From positions 18,043 through 82,042 of the forward strand of contig JAGATQ010000015.1 of NCBI GenBank assembly GCA_017621205.1: a stretch of 64,000 nucleotides of DNA, written 5' to 3'. Every line of letters begins with the position of its first letter. The first letter of the stretch is position 1. This document shows positions 6,733 to 15,797 of the stretch, piece after piece. A program made the position numbers and the translations under genes. A model generated the notes under the pieces. It ran no database searches. It saw nothing but the letters and a program-made list of their open reading frames with translations, and was not told where the DNA came from. The DNA comes from Lachnospira sp. (GTDB lineage: Bacteria > Bacillota > Clostridia > Lachnospirales > Lachnospiraceae).

Positions 6733-9102
6733 TTATTCATATTTCCCGGAATCTTTCGCTTCCTGTAGCTTAGCAGATGCCTCCTGTTCCTGTTTTTGCA
6801 GTTTTTCTAATATTTTTAATACATTAATCTCCTCTGTCTGTTCCTCAGTTTTGCCCTGTACTTCATTCTGTGACTGATGTAATGCCGTCTCCTGGGCTCC
6901 ATTTGACGTATCCGTTTCATCCTGTTCCTCTTTGCCAGCATCCTTGCTTGACTGTTCCATGTTCTCCTTTACCACAGGCTTTGGCGACACATCCGTTTTT
7001 GCTTCTGTTTCCGCCTGTTTCTTTTCATCTTCTATCTCCAGATTTAAATCAAGCACCTCTGACGGTTGTTCTTCCTTTGAAGAACCAATCACACTTTCAA
7101 AAAACTGGTCTTTTGCCGTCTGATTCTCGTTACTCTTAAAATATTCGACATTGGAATCCTCTTCCTTTGCCTCCCTTATGCCACTGGCAAGCTGTTCCTG
7201 CTGCAAATGCTGAAGCATAGAGCTAACAACCTCATCCTCCCTGTTCAGCGTCTCAATCTCCCGCTTTTTCTCCAAATTGAGTTTGATATTGCCAGACGGC
7301 TGCGCCGGTTTTACATCAGGTGTTAATGGCTTTGTATCCCTATCTGCCATTGGTCTGTTTTCTGTATTTTCCTGTTTGCGGAAAATAAATTTCTTTTTCG
7401 TTTTCTGGGGGACAAGCTCCTCCTCACCGAAGAGTTCTCCAACCTCCTCCTCAAAGGGATGCTCGGCAGTACCAATAATATTTAACTTTAATCCCAGACT
7501 TTTCAAGCGGTATCCCATCGGCAACACAGCATAATCCTCGTCGTTTAATACGTTAGTAAACAACAGGAAGAAGACATAGCCAATAAAGGAAAGTACCAGT
7601 GAAATTGCCAGACTTAAGTATTCGTATCCCTTTCCTAACAACAGGTAAGGAATCTGATAAGAAATAAAGGTAATCACACCCATCTCAAGTGATGCCACAA
7701 CTATCCGGAATACCCTTGAGCCAAACAGCTTACTATATCCGGTTATGCGGTATATGGAAAACGCATTTAAAATCCAGGTAACAAGAGAAAATGCCATTGT
7801 TGCCAGCAAAAGTGCATAGATTCCCCAACCAAGCCTTAAAAATACTACACAAACAATAATATGTATTACCAAGGCAATCGTCGAATGGATAATCGGTGCC
7901 CGCATATTGTCAAGCCCTTGTAATACTGCATTGGTCAGAGTCGAAATACAGTTAAATATTACATTTACCGCACCAAACATCAGCACATGTGTTGCCACAA
8001 TCAGCGTGGTAGAACGACCAAACAACAGCATAATCGGTTCCGCAAGCACAAACAGCCCAATAGTACAAGGCAGGGCAATCAGCATAATAAAACGAAGTGC
8101 CATATCAATGTTTTTATTGGCCTCTCTTTTGTTTTTCTTTATAATATTGATGGTGATTGCCGGAATAATCGCACTGGACAGTGCAGACGCAATACTAACC
8201 GGTACACTGACAAGCTTTAAATATTTGGCAGAGTAAATACCTTGTAATACCGCAATATCCTCTCCTACAATTTTCTGTGATTCCAGTATGCCCGAAAATA
8301 ACGTCTGGTCAATAACCGGACAGATATTATAAATCGCAGAGCTTAATAAAATAGGTGTTACTGTAAAAAAAATAATCTTAAACAAATCTCCATAGCTCTC
8401 CACCTCAGAGCTGCGGTCGTGCCGCACCCGCTTTCTGATTACAGGACGGTACATATAATATACGAATAACATAAACAACAAGCCGATTACAACACCCGCC
8501 ACCGTACCGAGGGTGCTTCCAACTGCACCATAGGTTGCATGCTTTACTGAGCCTGCTGCAAAGGGAATCACGAGAATATAAGCGGCAAGCACACTGATAA
8601 CCGCATTGATAATTCCCTCTAAAATCTGGGAAAAGGACGTTGGCATCATCGTGCCATAGCCTTGAAAATATCCCCGTAAAACGCCCAGTATACCAGCCAG
8701 AATAATAACCGGGCATAAAATACGCAGGGATGGTATCGCACCAGCCTGACTTTTGGGAAGATGGTCTGCGAGAACAAAGGTAATAATCGCTAATACTGCA
8801 GAAATAACTACCACATAAATCATAGAAGCCTTGAAAACCCGCTGTACATTGCGGTACTGCTTTTGTTCCATACGGGCAGAAACCATTTTGGAGACTGCAA
8901 TCGGAATACTAAAGGAGGATATAAGCAAAACCATGGAATAGATATTATAAGCATAGCTGTAATATCCATTACCCATATCTCCAATAATTCTTGTCAGCGG
9001 CATCTGGTAAAGCAGACCTAACACCCGCACAAGAATAGCAGCCACACCAAGAATGGCACCCTGTACTATAAAATTCCCTTTTTGTGATTTCTGTCGACTC
9101 AT
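6733..9102 (-). CDS. MurJ/SpoVB-type lipid flippase with long charged cytoplasmic tail
   Basis: Residues 1 to about 540 are a polytopic MATE/MOP-superfamily exporter. They start KGNFIVQGAILGVAAILVRV, contain YQMPLTRIIGDMGNGYYSYAY, RGYFQGYGTMMPT and NAVLQGLDNMRAP, and carry some 14 membrane segments. This matches the SpoVB/YtgP (MurJ-like) group that moves lipid-linked precursors across the membrane for peptidoglycan or polysaccharide. The last 246 residues or so form a hydrophilic tail rich in E, Q, K and S with a predicted coiled-coil end (ILEKLQKQEQEA). Typical family members are 450-550 residues, so the tail is an addition. It follows cdd by 41 bases and precedes the BofC-like gene by 40. 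Flippase fold confidence is high; the lipid substrate is inferred. Confidence 0.85.
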   Translation of the reverse strand: MSRQKSQKGNFIVQGAILGVAAILVRVLGLLYQMPLTRIIGDMGNGYYSYAYNIYSMVLLISSFSIPIAVSKMVSARMEQKQYRNVQRVFKASMIYVVVISAVLAIITFVLADHLPKSQAGAIPSLRILCPVIILAGILGVLRGYFQGYGTMMPTSFSQILEGIINAVISVLAAYILVIPFAAGSVKHATYGAVGSTLGTVAGVVIGLLFMLFVYYMYRPVIRKRVRHDRSSEVESYGDLFKIIFFTVTPILLSSAIYNICPVIDQTLFSGILESQKIVGEDIAVLQGIYSAKYLKLVSVPVSIASALSSAIIPAITINIIKKNKREANKNIDMALRFIMLIALPCTIGLFVLAEPIMLLFGRSTTLIVATHVLMFGAVNVIFNCISTLTNAVLQGLDNMRAPIIHSTIALVIHIIVCVVFLRLGWGIYALLLATMAFSLVTWILNAFSIYRITGYSKLFGSRVFRIVVASLEMGVITFISYQIPYLLLGKGYEYLSLAISLVLSFIGYVFFLLFTNVLNDEDYAVLPMGYRLKSLGLKLNIIGTAEHPFEEEVGELFGEEELVPQKTKKKFIFRKQENTENRPMADRDTKPLTPDVKPAQPSGNIKLNLEKKREIETLNREDEVVSSMLQHLQQEQLASGIREAKEEDSNVEYFKSNENQTAKDQFFESVIGSSKEEQPSEVLDLNLEIEDEKKQAETEAKTDVSPKPVVKENMEQSSKDAGKEEQDETDTSNGAQETALHQSQNEVQGKTEEQTEEINVLKILEKLQKQEQEASAKLQEAKDSGKYE

Positions 9103-9143
9103 ATTTTCCTCTTCTATTTATATAATGAAATGGCTATACCAGC

Positions 9144-9539
9144 TTACGAAAGTATAAACTGGTTCGGTAGAAACTCTTCTAATGTAAATTCTTTTATTCC
9201 TTCGATGCTCAAAAATATTAATGATGCATCCTTATCCATAAATTCCGACATGACCTGTAAACACATGCCACAAGGAAAGGTATATTCCCTCTCATCCCCT
9301 CCTACAATGGCAATCTTGATAAAATGATGGTATCCTTCGGAAACTGCCTTTACCATCGCAGAACGTTCCGCACATATCGTAGCACCGTAGGAACTGTTCT
9401 CTACATTACAACCGGTAAACACAGTGCCATCCTCCGTCATAAGGGCAGCTCCCACCCGAAAACCAGAGTAGGGAGCATATGCATTGGCCTTCACCTTTTT
9501 TGCCATATCAATTAAGGTTTCATTAGAGATTCTATCCAT
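9144..9539 (-). CDS. cdd: Cytidine deaminase
   Basis: This 131-residue enzyme deaminates cytidine and deoxycytidine to uridine forms in pyrimidine salvage. The zinc site is visible as CAERSA (Cys and catalytic Glu) and PCGMC (two Cys). The substrate loop GCNVENSSYGATI and the N-terminal APYSGFRVGAAL motif are typical of the homotetrameric Firmicutes form. The usual PCGACRQVL is here PCGMCLQVM, so the Arg that often follows the zinc Cys is replaced. AAGGAG lies upstream of ATG 9539. The cdd position near ybeY and phoH is conserved in Clostridia, although the usual era and dgkA neighbours are absent. Confidence 0.95.
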   Translation of the reverse strand: MDRISNETLIDMAKKVKANAYAPYSGFRVGAALMTEDGTVFTGCNVENSSYGATICAERSAMVKAVSEGYHHFIKIAIVGGDEREYTFPCGMCLQVMSEFMDKDASLIFLSIEGIKEFTLEEFLPNQFILS

Positions 9540-9568
9540 AGTTTACTCCTTACCTAATTCTCATACCT

Positions 9569-10642
9569 CTACTCCTTAAAACTAACACCCTTCTTATTGT
9601 TATCTGGAAATACAGTAATCCATGTTTTACCCGGATTCACCTTGAGTGCATTACCATCGGCCGTAAAGAAATTTGTAAAATCGGACTTAGAATTTTTCTC
9701 CCATGTAATCGGCACACGTTTACCCTCTGTGATATAATAACCATCACCAGAGCTAACTAATGCCAAATCCTGATATCCCTTCTTATCAATATTGGAATAT
9801 CCCGCAAACTGTATAATAATATTCTCATAAGCAAGCTGCTCCCCCGTCTGGTCATCGATATGCTTAGCACCATACTGGAAGCGGTAATATAGTCCATCCT
9901 TCTTGTTATACTCAAAATATGGATGGGAGTAGGCATTGAAAGTCAGCTTAACAACCGGTGCATTCTTAGCATCCTCTGCAGTAAGCTCCTCCTGCTCCAT
10001 ATTAAAGGTAAAACGCGGTGCTGTCATTGTATTCTTCTTTTCAAACTTTGCCTTCTTAATGCCCTTAACAATCTTCTTGCCGTCCGTATAGGCATTGTGT
10101 GGTGCTACACGGCTATTGTCGCGGAAATACACCACGCTTCCCAAAGCACTCAAGCCACTCAACTCGTTGGTGTGCAGTGCCTCCATCTCAGAAACCGCAT
10201 ACTTGGTCTGACCAAAATGGGCATAGATTGCATCATATTCGTTGGAATAATCCACATAATAATGACGGGCACTACGAACCGGACCTAATTTAGGAATATT
10301 CTTATAATCCTGAAATACCCCCATCAAGCGGGTAATTCCTCCCTCCACCACACATTCATACATAATATCAGCATAGCTAAGTCCTGACTGTGGCATTGCA
10401 ACATCAATATTGTTAATCATACAGGTCACGACACGGTTATTCGCAATCTTTTCATCTGTAAGCTCTCCAGTTAAGGGACTGATTACCATGCCCTCTTTAA
10501 AATCATAATCCATCGTTGCTGTGATGGTGCCATCACCCTCCTTAGGCAGTGACATATCCACCTTCTTCGCTGTCTTTCCACAGCCCGCGAACAAGCCCAC
10601 CATCAATACCGTTAACATCATATACTTCGTCCATCGTTTCAT
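9569..10642 (-). CDS. DUF3048 domain lipoprotein, YerB-like
   Basis: The 357-residue product starts with a lipoprotein signal, KRWTKYMMLTVLMVGLF then AGC, with Cys at about residue 21, so it should be anchored to the outer face of the membrane. The mature part carries the two DUF3048 segments. The first includes SPLTGELTDE, CMINNIDVAMPQSGL, YECVVEGGITRLMGVF and GPVRSARHYYVDY; the second starts near FTFNMEQEE and ends KTWITVFPDN. YerB-like proteins are exported and of unknown activity. It lies 12 bases after ybeY and 29 before cdd, inside the same run. Family assignment is firm. Confidence 0.9.
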   Translation of the reverse strand: MKRWTKYMMLTVLMVGLFAGCGKTAKKVDMSLPKEGDGTITATMDYDFKEGMVISPLTGELTDEKIANNRVVTCMINNIDVAMPQSGLSYADIMYECVVEGGITRLMGVFQDYKNIPKLGPVRSARHYYVDYSNEYDAIYAHFGQTKYAVSEMEALHTNELSGLSALGSVVYFRDNSRVAPHNAYTDGKKIVKGIKKAKFEKKNTMTAPRFTFNMEQEELTAEDAKNAPVVKLTFNAYSHPYFEYNKKDGLYYRFQYGAKHIDDQTGEQLAYENIIIQFAGYSNIDKKGYQDLALVSSGDGYYITEGKRVPITWEKNSKSDFTNFFTADGNALKVNPGKTWITVFPDNNKKGVSFKE

Positions 10643-10654
10643 TGTAGTATCCTC

Positions 10655-11152
10655 CTACTCTCTCGTATATCCCTTCCTCTGCAATAAAAGCTCCTGTCGT
10701 TTTTCCATGTCTTTTCGTTCTTCCTCCTTGATATGGTCGAACCCCATTAAATGCAGCATGGAATGTGCAATTAAGAATGCCAGCTCCCGTTTCTTAGAAT
10801 GCCCATATTGAAGAGCCTGCTCCTCCACCTTATCTACGGAAACCATGATGTCTCCAAGCATCAGATTGCCGGTATCCGGATTAAAAAGCTCCTCGCTTTC
10901 ATCTATATTGCTAAAATCCCCTGCTTTCTGAAACGTAAGCATAGGAAAGGATAACACATCTGTCGCACAGTCAATATTACGGAACCTTCGATTGACCTCA
11001 TGAATTCTTTCATTGCCTGTCAATGTCACAGACACCTCATAATCGTACGGGCATGCATATACTTCTACTGCTTCCATAACCATATCCTCAATCACCTTCC
11101 GGTAATCAAAACCCAACTGCACTTCTGTATCATATTCTATCATAATATCCAT
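10655..11152 (-). CDS. ybeY: Endoribonuclease YbeY (rRNA maturation factor)
   Basis: YbeY is a zinc-dependent endoribonuclease needed for 16S rRNA 3'-end maturation and ribosome quality control. The signature zinc motif is present as AHSMLHLMGFDH, with three His ligands. The upstream LTGNERIHEVNRRFRNIDCATDVLSFPM block is also typical. Length (165 residues) is normal. It lies about 50 bases after phoH and 12 before the DUF3048 gene, in the conserved yqfD-phoH-ybeY order of spore-forming Firmicutes. Confidence 0.96.
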   Translation of the reverse strand: MDIMIEYDTEVQLGFDYRKVIEDMVMEAVEVYACPYDYEVSVTLTGNERIHEVNRRFRNIDCATDVLSFPMLTFQKAGDFSNIDESEELFNPDTGNLMLGDIMVSVDKVEEQALQYGHSKKRELAFLIAHSMLHLMGFDHIKEEERKDMEKRQELLLQRKGYTRE

Positions 11153-11201
11153 AACTTGTCCCTATTTTCTCTAAATTAATTGCTATTTTGACAAAAACCG
11201 C

Positions 11202-12194
11202 TTACCTTTTGGTGCTGCTTCTCTTCGCACGGTTTGCCTGTTTCTTCTCATAATTCTCATAAGCCTTTACAATTTGTTGTACCAGAGGGTGGCGGACAAC
11301 ATCACTGCTGTTTAGCATACTGATACCAATCCCCTCCAGATTAGAAAGCACTTTAAGGGCAATCTCCAAGCCAGATTTCGCATCCGGTGCCAAATCCTTC
11401 TGTGTCAAATCCCCGGTTATGACTGCCTTCGAGCCAAAACCAATTCGTGTCAGAAACATCTTCATCTGGGCAGGCGTTGTATTCTGTGCCTCATCCAATA
11501 CCACAAATGCATTGTCTAATGTGCGCCCGCGCATATAGGCAAGGGGAGCTACCTCAATCAATCCCTTTTCCATATTCTTCTGAAAGGTCTCTGCCCCCAT
11601 AATCTGATAGAGGGCATCATATAAGGGTCTTAAATATGGGTCAACCTTACTCTGCAAATCACCGGGCAGAAATCCAAGCTTCTCTCCCGCCTCGATAGCA
11701 GGACGGGTTAAAATAATCCGGTTCACCTCATTATTCTTAAAGGCTGTAATCGCCATCGCCATCGCAAGATAAGTCTTTCCGGTTCCTGCAGGACCCACAC
11801 CAAAAACAATCATATTATCCTTCATCTGCTGGACATACCGCTGCTGGCCAATTGTCTTAGGCGTAACTGCTTTGCCTTGAACGGTGTGGCAGATAATACT
11901 CTTATCAAGTTCCACAATATCACTGGTATGCTCCGATTCACAAAGGGAAAGGGCATAGTCCACATTCTGTTCCGTAATGGTATTGCCCCGTTCAGAAAGA
12001 ACCAGAAGCTGTGTAATCACATCCACCGCTTTATTAACATAAGTCTCTTCTCCAATGACTTTCAGCATATCATCCCGAAACACCATAGACACATGAAGGT
12101 TACGTTCTATTTTTTTCATATAGACATCATACTGCCCAAATACATTCTGAATATGTGCATCAGAAATCTTAATTAGCTTCTCCGTCGTGCTCAT
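11202..12194 (-). CDS. phoH: PhoH family ATPase
   Basis: A 330-residue cytosolic P-loop protein. The N-terminal third is KH-like. The ATPase part has Walker A GVGPAGTGKTYLA, AGEKLGFLPGDLQSKVDPYLRPLYDAL, and Walker B AFVVLDEAQNTTPAQMKMFLTR with GFGSKAVITGDLTQ. PhoH proteins are linked to RNA metabolism and sit next to ybeY in most Firmicutes. ATG at 12194 follows AAAAGGAGAAGCTTA, so I reject the longer frame that starts 33 codons earlier. It overlaps the end of yqfD by 26 bases. Confidence 0.95.
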   Translation of the reverse strand: MSTTEKLIKISDAHIQNVFGQYDVYMKKIERNLHVSMVFRDDMLKVIGEETYVNKAVDVITQLLVLSERGNTITEQNVDYALSLCESEHTSDIVELDKSIICHTVQGKAVTPKTIGQQRYVQQMKDNMIVFGVGPAGTGKTYLAMAMAITAFKNNEVNRIILTRPAIEAGEKLGFLPGDLQSKVDPYLRPLYDALYQIMGAETFQKNMEKGLIEVAPLAYMRGRTLDNAFVVLDEAQNTTPAQMKMFLTRIGFGSKAVITGDLTQKDLAPDAKSGLEIALKVLSNLEGIGISMLNSSDVVRHPLVQQIVKAYENYEKKQANRAKRSSTKR

Positions 12195-13407
12195 TAAGCT
12201 TCTCCTTTTTGATTTGTTTTGTATCAAGCAGTGATACCTTACCAATCGGTTCCAATACAGTGATGGTTCCGCTTGAGGACATAGTATCACCATTTACTCT
12301 TATTTTAACATTATTTTCAAGTATTTGTACCCCCTTTTTTGATAAATCCTTACAAAATTCCTGAAAATGTTTATTTGCCTCCTGTTTCGCCTCCTGTTTG
12401 GAGTAAGTTTTTCGCTTTAAGGAATATGCCTCATACCGGATATGGGTAAAGGATATCGGAAAATAAAAGGTTTTTCCAAGCTTAAAATGGTGCTCAATCA
12501 CCTTTTTATCATATTCCTTATCCTTAAGCCTTGGTTCATAGTGAAGGCACTCTTTGCCAAAAAAAGTAAAATAGCCGCCATGCTTATACTCCTCAAGGCA
12601 GTTCTTTTCATAAAAGGACAGCAAAAACTCATCCTTATAGGAATAGGTCGTCTTCGCCACAATATCTCCATCTGCCGCTACAAATGCCTCATCAAAAACC
12701 TCCTTGGAATCATTCTGGTAAGAAATAATTCCTGATATCAGAACGTCCCCCTTCTTTACCTTCTGCCCCACCTCGACCATCGGCGTCCCCTCTCTTGTAA
12801 TCATAGAGGTCACCAAGCCGTCCTTTACGGCAACCAGATTCGAAGGCTTTGAAGACTTATTTTCTATATGCAAATTAATCGTTTCTTTAATATGGATAAC
12901 CAGACAGGTTCCCTTTATTTCACAGCTCACCCATGCAAACTTTTCGAATTTGGTTCGCAATGCCTCTTCTAAGGCAATCGTATCCACTGTCTTTATCAGC
13001 TGTCCACCTCTGACATGGTTTTCTGTTACATAGGAAAGAATCTCCTTTTTTTCATAGCTTTCATTCCCGATAATCTGAATATCCCAGATAAACAAGGTCA
13101 TAACATACAGTGCCAAAAATGCAAGCACAACACTGAAAAAGAACATTTTGCGTTTTCGGTGTCGTTTTAAAAAAAAGGGAAGTCCATGCTCCTGATGAAT
13201 GGAAAGCTTCGTTCCGCTCTTTCTGGCAAGGTCCTTAAGCATCGGAAAGGCTTTTTGGCTGATATTACAATAGTACCCATCTTTCGTTACTTTTATATTC
13301 CATAATAAAAGATTTTCCCGGCTGGCATGGTTAAAACACCGTTCTACCATCGGTCCTGTAAGAAGCAGTGTCAGATAGCCATTCAGCCACTTTAAGAAAG
13401 AAATCAT
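12169..13407 (-). CDS. yqfD: Sporulation protein YqfD
   Basis: The 412-residue product is the YqfD family protein of endospore formers (SpoIV-like; expressed in the mother cell in Bacillus). An N-terminal cytosolic region reading GTKLSIHQEHGLPFFLKRHRKRK precedes one membrane helix near residue 90-110. A large extracytoplasmic part follows with a POTRA-like ESYEKKEILSYVTEN segment and a PMVEVGQKVKKGDVLISG motif reminiscent of a biotinyl/lipoyl-like barrel. It follows yqfC by 11 bases. Together these genes mark the organism as a spore former or recent descendant. Confidence 0.93.
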   Translation of the reverse strand: MISFLKWLNGYLTLLLTGPMVERCFNHASRENLLLWNIKVTKDGYYCNISQKAFPMLKDLARKSGTKLSIHQEHGLPFFLKRHRKRKMFFFSVVLAFLALYVMTLFIWDIQIIGNESYEKKEILSYVTENHVRGGQLIKTVDTIALEEALRTKFEKFAWVSCEIKGTCLVIHIKETINLHIENKSSKPSNLVAVKDGLVTSMITREGTPMVEVGQKVKKGDVLISGIISYQNDSKEVFDEAFVAADGDIVAKTTYSYKDEFLLSFYEKNCLEEYKHGGYFTFFGKECLHYEPRLKDKEYDKKVIEHHFKLGKTFYFPISFTHIRYEAYSLKRKTYSKQEAKQEANKHFQEFCKDLSKKGVQILENNVKIRVNGDTMSSSGTITVLEPIGKVSLLDTKQIKKEKLNEHDGEAN

Positions 13408-13418
13408 ACTTACCCCTT

Positions 13419-13697
13419 TCAGAGAAACTTAATTCCGGCAAGCTTGCCGCTGATTTTCATATCCTTATTGGTATAATAGTTAATTACCAGATTTTCTCCT
13501 GTCAGCTCAATCACCAGCTTTTTGGTTTTCACTATAATGACTTCACTGGAATAGGTCTGAATGCCTAAATAGTTTTCTATAATAATCTCCCGATTCCCTA
13601 CGAGGTATAGGTTACAAAGCCCCATGGCAATATCCTTTGGAACAGAAAAGGTATTAGAAATTCTCTCCTCCACATCCTGAGCGGTTATTTTTTTCAT
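13419..13697 (-). CDS. yqfC: YabP/YqfC family sporulation protein
   Basis: The 92-residue protein reads MKKITAQDVEERISNTF, then IENYLGIQTYSSEVIIV and ends GKLAGIKFL, matching YqfC. YqfC/YabP proteins are made in the mother cell in Bacillus and are required for or associated with spore maturation. It is encoded immediately before yqfD, the standard arrangement. The rpsU terminator lies between rpsU and this gene, so yqfC probably has its own sporulation-specific promoter in the 13.70-13.75 kb region, although I did not recognise one. Confidence 0.9.
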   Translation of the reverse strand: MKKITAQDVEERISNTFSVPKDIAMGLCNLYLVGNREIIIENYLGIQTYSSEVIIVKTKKLVIELTGENLVINYYTNKDMKISGKLAGIKFL

Positions 13698-13754
13698 ACC
13701 ATCATCCTAGTTTTGTCGCTTATTAATATATATTGAATGTATTGATAAGATATG

Positions 13755-13790
13755 CAAAAAAAGAAGGTGTAAATACACACCTTCTTTTTA
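13755..13790 (-). terminator. Rho-independent terminator of rpsU
   Basis: The stem AAAAAGAAGGTGT pairs with its complement around a six-base loop and ends in a run of T on the minus strand, 10-45 bases after the rpsU stop codon. It separates rpsU from yqfC. Confidence 0.85.
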
Positions 13791-13800
13791 AATCCCTGAA

Positions 13801-13980
13801 TTACTTATTAAACTTACGTTTCCTAGCAGCTTCGGATTTCTTTTTACGCTTAACGCTTGGCTTTTCATAATGCTCTCTTTTGCGGATTTCCTGCTGGATT
13901 CCTGCTTTCGCACAATTTCTTTTAAATCTGCGAAGAGCACTATCCAATGTTTCGTTTTCTTTAACTACTACATTTGACAT
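13801..13980 (-). CDS. rpsU: 30S ribosomal protein S21
   Basis: The 59-residue basic protein starts [19 protein letters not shown], has the [19 protein letters not shown] core and ends in a lysine/arginine-rich tail. S21 binds the 30S platform near the anti-Shine-Dalgarno region. The start at 13980 follows GGAGGGAGGTTAGGTGAG; an upstream in-frame ATG would add 15 residues that are not part of the family. A strong promoter lies about 90 bases upstream, and a terminator follows directly, so rpsU is probably monocistronic. Confidence 0.97.
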   Translation of the reverse strand: MSNVVVKENETLDSALRRFKRNCAKAGIQQEIRKREHYEKPSVKRKKKSEAARKRKFNK

Positions 13981-14068
13981 TGTCTCACCTAACCTCCCTC
14001 CAGTTGCAAGTTGCAAAAGTGCCAATTCAATACAACTGTTTGGGTATTATTTTTTAGCACTAAATTAG

Positions 14069-14096
14069 ATTATAACACAAAATCAGATTCCGTCAA
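14069..14096 (-). promoter_or_regulatory. SigA-type promoter of rpsU
   Basis: On the minus strand TTGACG (14091-14096) and TATAAT (14069-14074) are separated by 16 bases. The site lies right after the capA stop codon and gives a leader of about 80 bases for rpsU. Confidence 0.8.
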
Positions 14097-14117
14097 CATC
14101 TATTTAACAGAAAAAAC

Positions 14118-15797
14118 TTATTTTTTTAAATAAAACCAGCCATCCTTATATTTATATTCTGCTCCGGATTGATAAAACAAGCGGTCAATCGCATTAGTAT
14201 ACAAGCCACTGATGGCAGAAAAGTCTGATTTTGTCAGATGTGACACATAATCGTCATTCACCGGCTGCTCCGTCTCCAAAGCAGATACCGTTTCCACTCC
14301 AAATAAAGACGGCCATCGCCATAATTTCGTATGGTTATTGACCGAGCTGCCCGTCACAGAGTTGTCCATATTTTCGGGAGATGGCTGCGTCGTCGCATCT
14401 GGCACCTGCAACTCGGTGGTCTGCACATCGGGTGTTTGTGTCGTATCACTGACCTGCTCGGTGGTTTCCTCCGTTGTTGCTTCCTCGGTAGTAACAGACT
14501 CCTCAGTATCTTCACTTAAAGCCTCTGTACTTTGATAGCTGCTTCCATTACTATCCTTTTTCACCGAAGGTTTCGTGTGCTTTACGGTAGATTTGGTACT
14601 GCCATTGTTGTTCATATATTCGTAAACCTCGGCAACCGGGTAAACCCGGACATACTCTCCTGCATCGTCCTCCTCATTCACTGTCGGATAGGAGACACAA
14701 TAGGTCGGCGTAAATGCCATATCCGAAAGATACACTCCGGTATTGTCCTGATTATAATAAAATCGTGCCAGCATACTGGCATTGCGGGTTACCCGCCCTA
14801 CACTTCCTCTCTCACCGGTAATAAAATTGCCCAGCGAATAAAATGCTGCCTGATATTTCTTTTTTCCCGACTTCCCCTTCGTCACCCTAAGCTCCATCGG
14901 CTCAATAATATCCGGATTTGTTCCCACAATAATATCCGCTCCTGCATCGAACAAAAGACTTACAAGCTGCCTTTGGTGAGGAGTTACCTGTCCTGTTTTC
15001 TTATTGGAAAAGCTAATGTAAATAACCGAGATATCAACACCGAGATGCTCATTCTTCTTTATCGCTCCGCAAAGCTCCTGAAAGGCTTCCCCCTCCGGAG
15101 CAGAAGGAATCTGGTTTACACAATATTCAAACCCCTTCTGTGGCTTATAGTTCAGTCCTTCTGTATAGGAATACACTCCGGCAGTAATACCGCCTAAATC
15201 AGCCTCTTCGTACTCACATACATCATTTTTTTCTGGAAAAATGCCACAAGCCGTCATGCGGTTTTTAACAATTGCCTTCTTTGTTGCCACAAGCCCGGCA
15301 TAATTGGAATCATATACATTGTGATTCGCCATGGCAAGTATATTAAAGCCATAGCCACCTAACAAATCGGCAAAGGAATCTGGAGCATTATAAACCTTCC
15401 TGCCAATATAGCCAAATTCCGGACGGTTTCTTCTCCCAAGATTCTCTCCTGCAAAGGTTCCATTCACCGTTCCCACAAGACAGCCCTGCCTCGTCAGATA
15501 GGCAGACATCGGCGACAGAATGTCACTACAGTGAAACTGCTTCCACGTTGCATCATAGCAATTGAGCAGAATACTATCGTCAAAGGTAATACTTCCGGCA
15601 ACCTGAACCGTACTATTATTACTGGTTTCCAGATAGTTAAGCAGTTTGGCATTGACCGAAGCAAAGGTATCATTAGAAGATAAATGCACAGTATACCCCT
15701 TCTGCCTGTCCATATAAATTTTGGCAAAGCCTAAGCCTGCACCGACCAATGCAGCACAGATGAATAGAAAAATAATATAAAAGGTTTTAAATTTCAT
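14118..15797 (-). CDS. CapA-like (poly-gamma-glutamate synthesis/metallophosphatase fold) protein, motif-degenerate
   Basis: This 559-residue protein has an N-terminal membrane anchor (about residues 5-27) and an extracytoplasmic CapA-like domain, about residues 50-390. A Thr/Glu/Ser-rich low-complexity region (TEEATTEETTEQ and similar) and a short C-terminal segment follow. Family landmarks are recognisable but altered. The loop usually written ANNHxxD is MANHNVYD, the HxGxE metal motif is replaced by IYISFSNKKTGQ, and the GxHPH motif reads VGTNPDIIEP. I therefore expect a non-catalytic or repurposed member. The start overlaps the alaS stop by one base (TAATG), so it is likely translated from the alaS transcript. 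Substrate and role are unknown. Confidence 0.8.
   Translation of the reverse strand: MKFKTFYIIFLFICAALVGAGLGFAKIYMDRQKGYTVHLSSNDTFASVNAKLLNYLETSNNSTVQVAGSITFDDSILLNCYDATWKQFHCSDILSPMSAYLTRQGCLVGTVNGTFAGENLGRRNRPEFGYIGRKVYNAPDSFADLLGGYGFNILAMANHNVYDSNYAGLVATKKAIVKNRMTACGIFPEKNDVCEYEEADLGGITAGVYSYTEGLNYKPQKGFEYCVNQIPSAPEGEAFQELCGAIKKNEHLGVDISVIYISFSNKKTGQVTPHQRQLVSLLFDAGADIIVGTNPDIIEPMELRVTKGKSGKKKYQAAFYSLGNFITGERGSVGRVTRNASMLARFYYNQDNTGVYLSDMAFTPTYCVSYPTVNEEDDAGEYVRVYPVAEVYEYMNNNGSTKSTVKHTKPSVKKDSNGSSYQSTEALSEDTEESVTTEEATTEETTEQVSDTTQTPDVQTTELQVPDATTQPSPENMDNSVTGSSVNNHTKLWRWPSLFGVETVSALETEQPVNDDYVSHLTKSDFSAISGLYTNAIDRLFYQSGAEYKYKDGWFYLKK

Noticed and set aside
14331..14535. Plus-strand frames opposite the Thr/Glu-rich part of the CapA-like gene
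   Set aside because: Low-complexity codons on the sense strand leave the antisense frame open; no ribosome binding site or family match.
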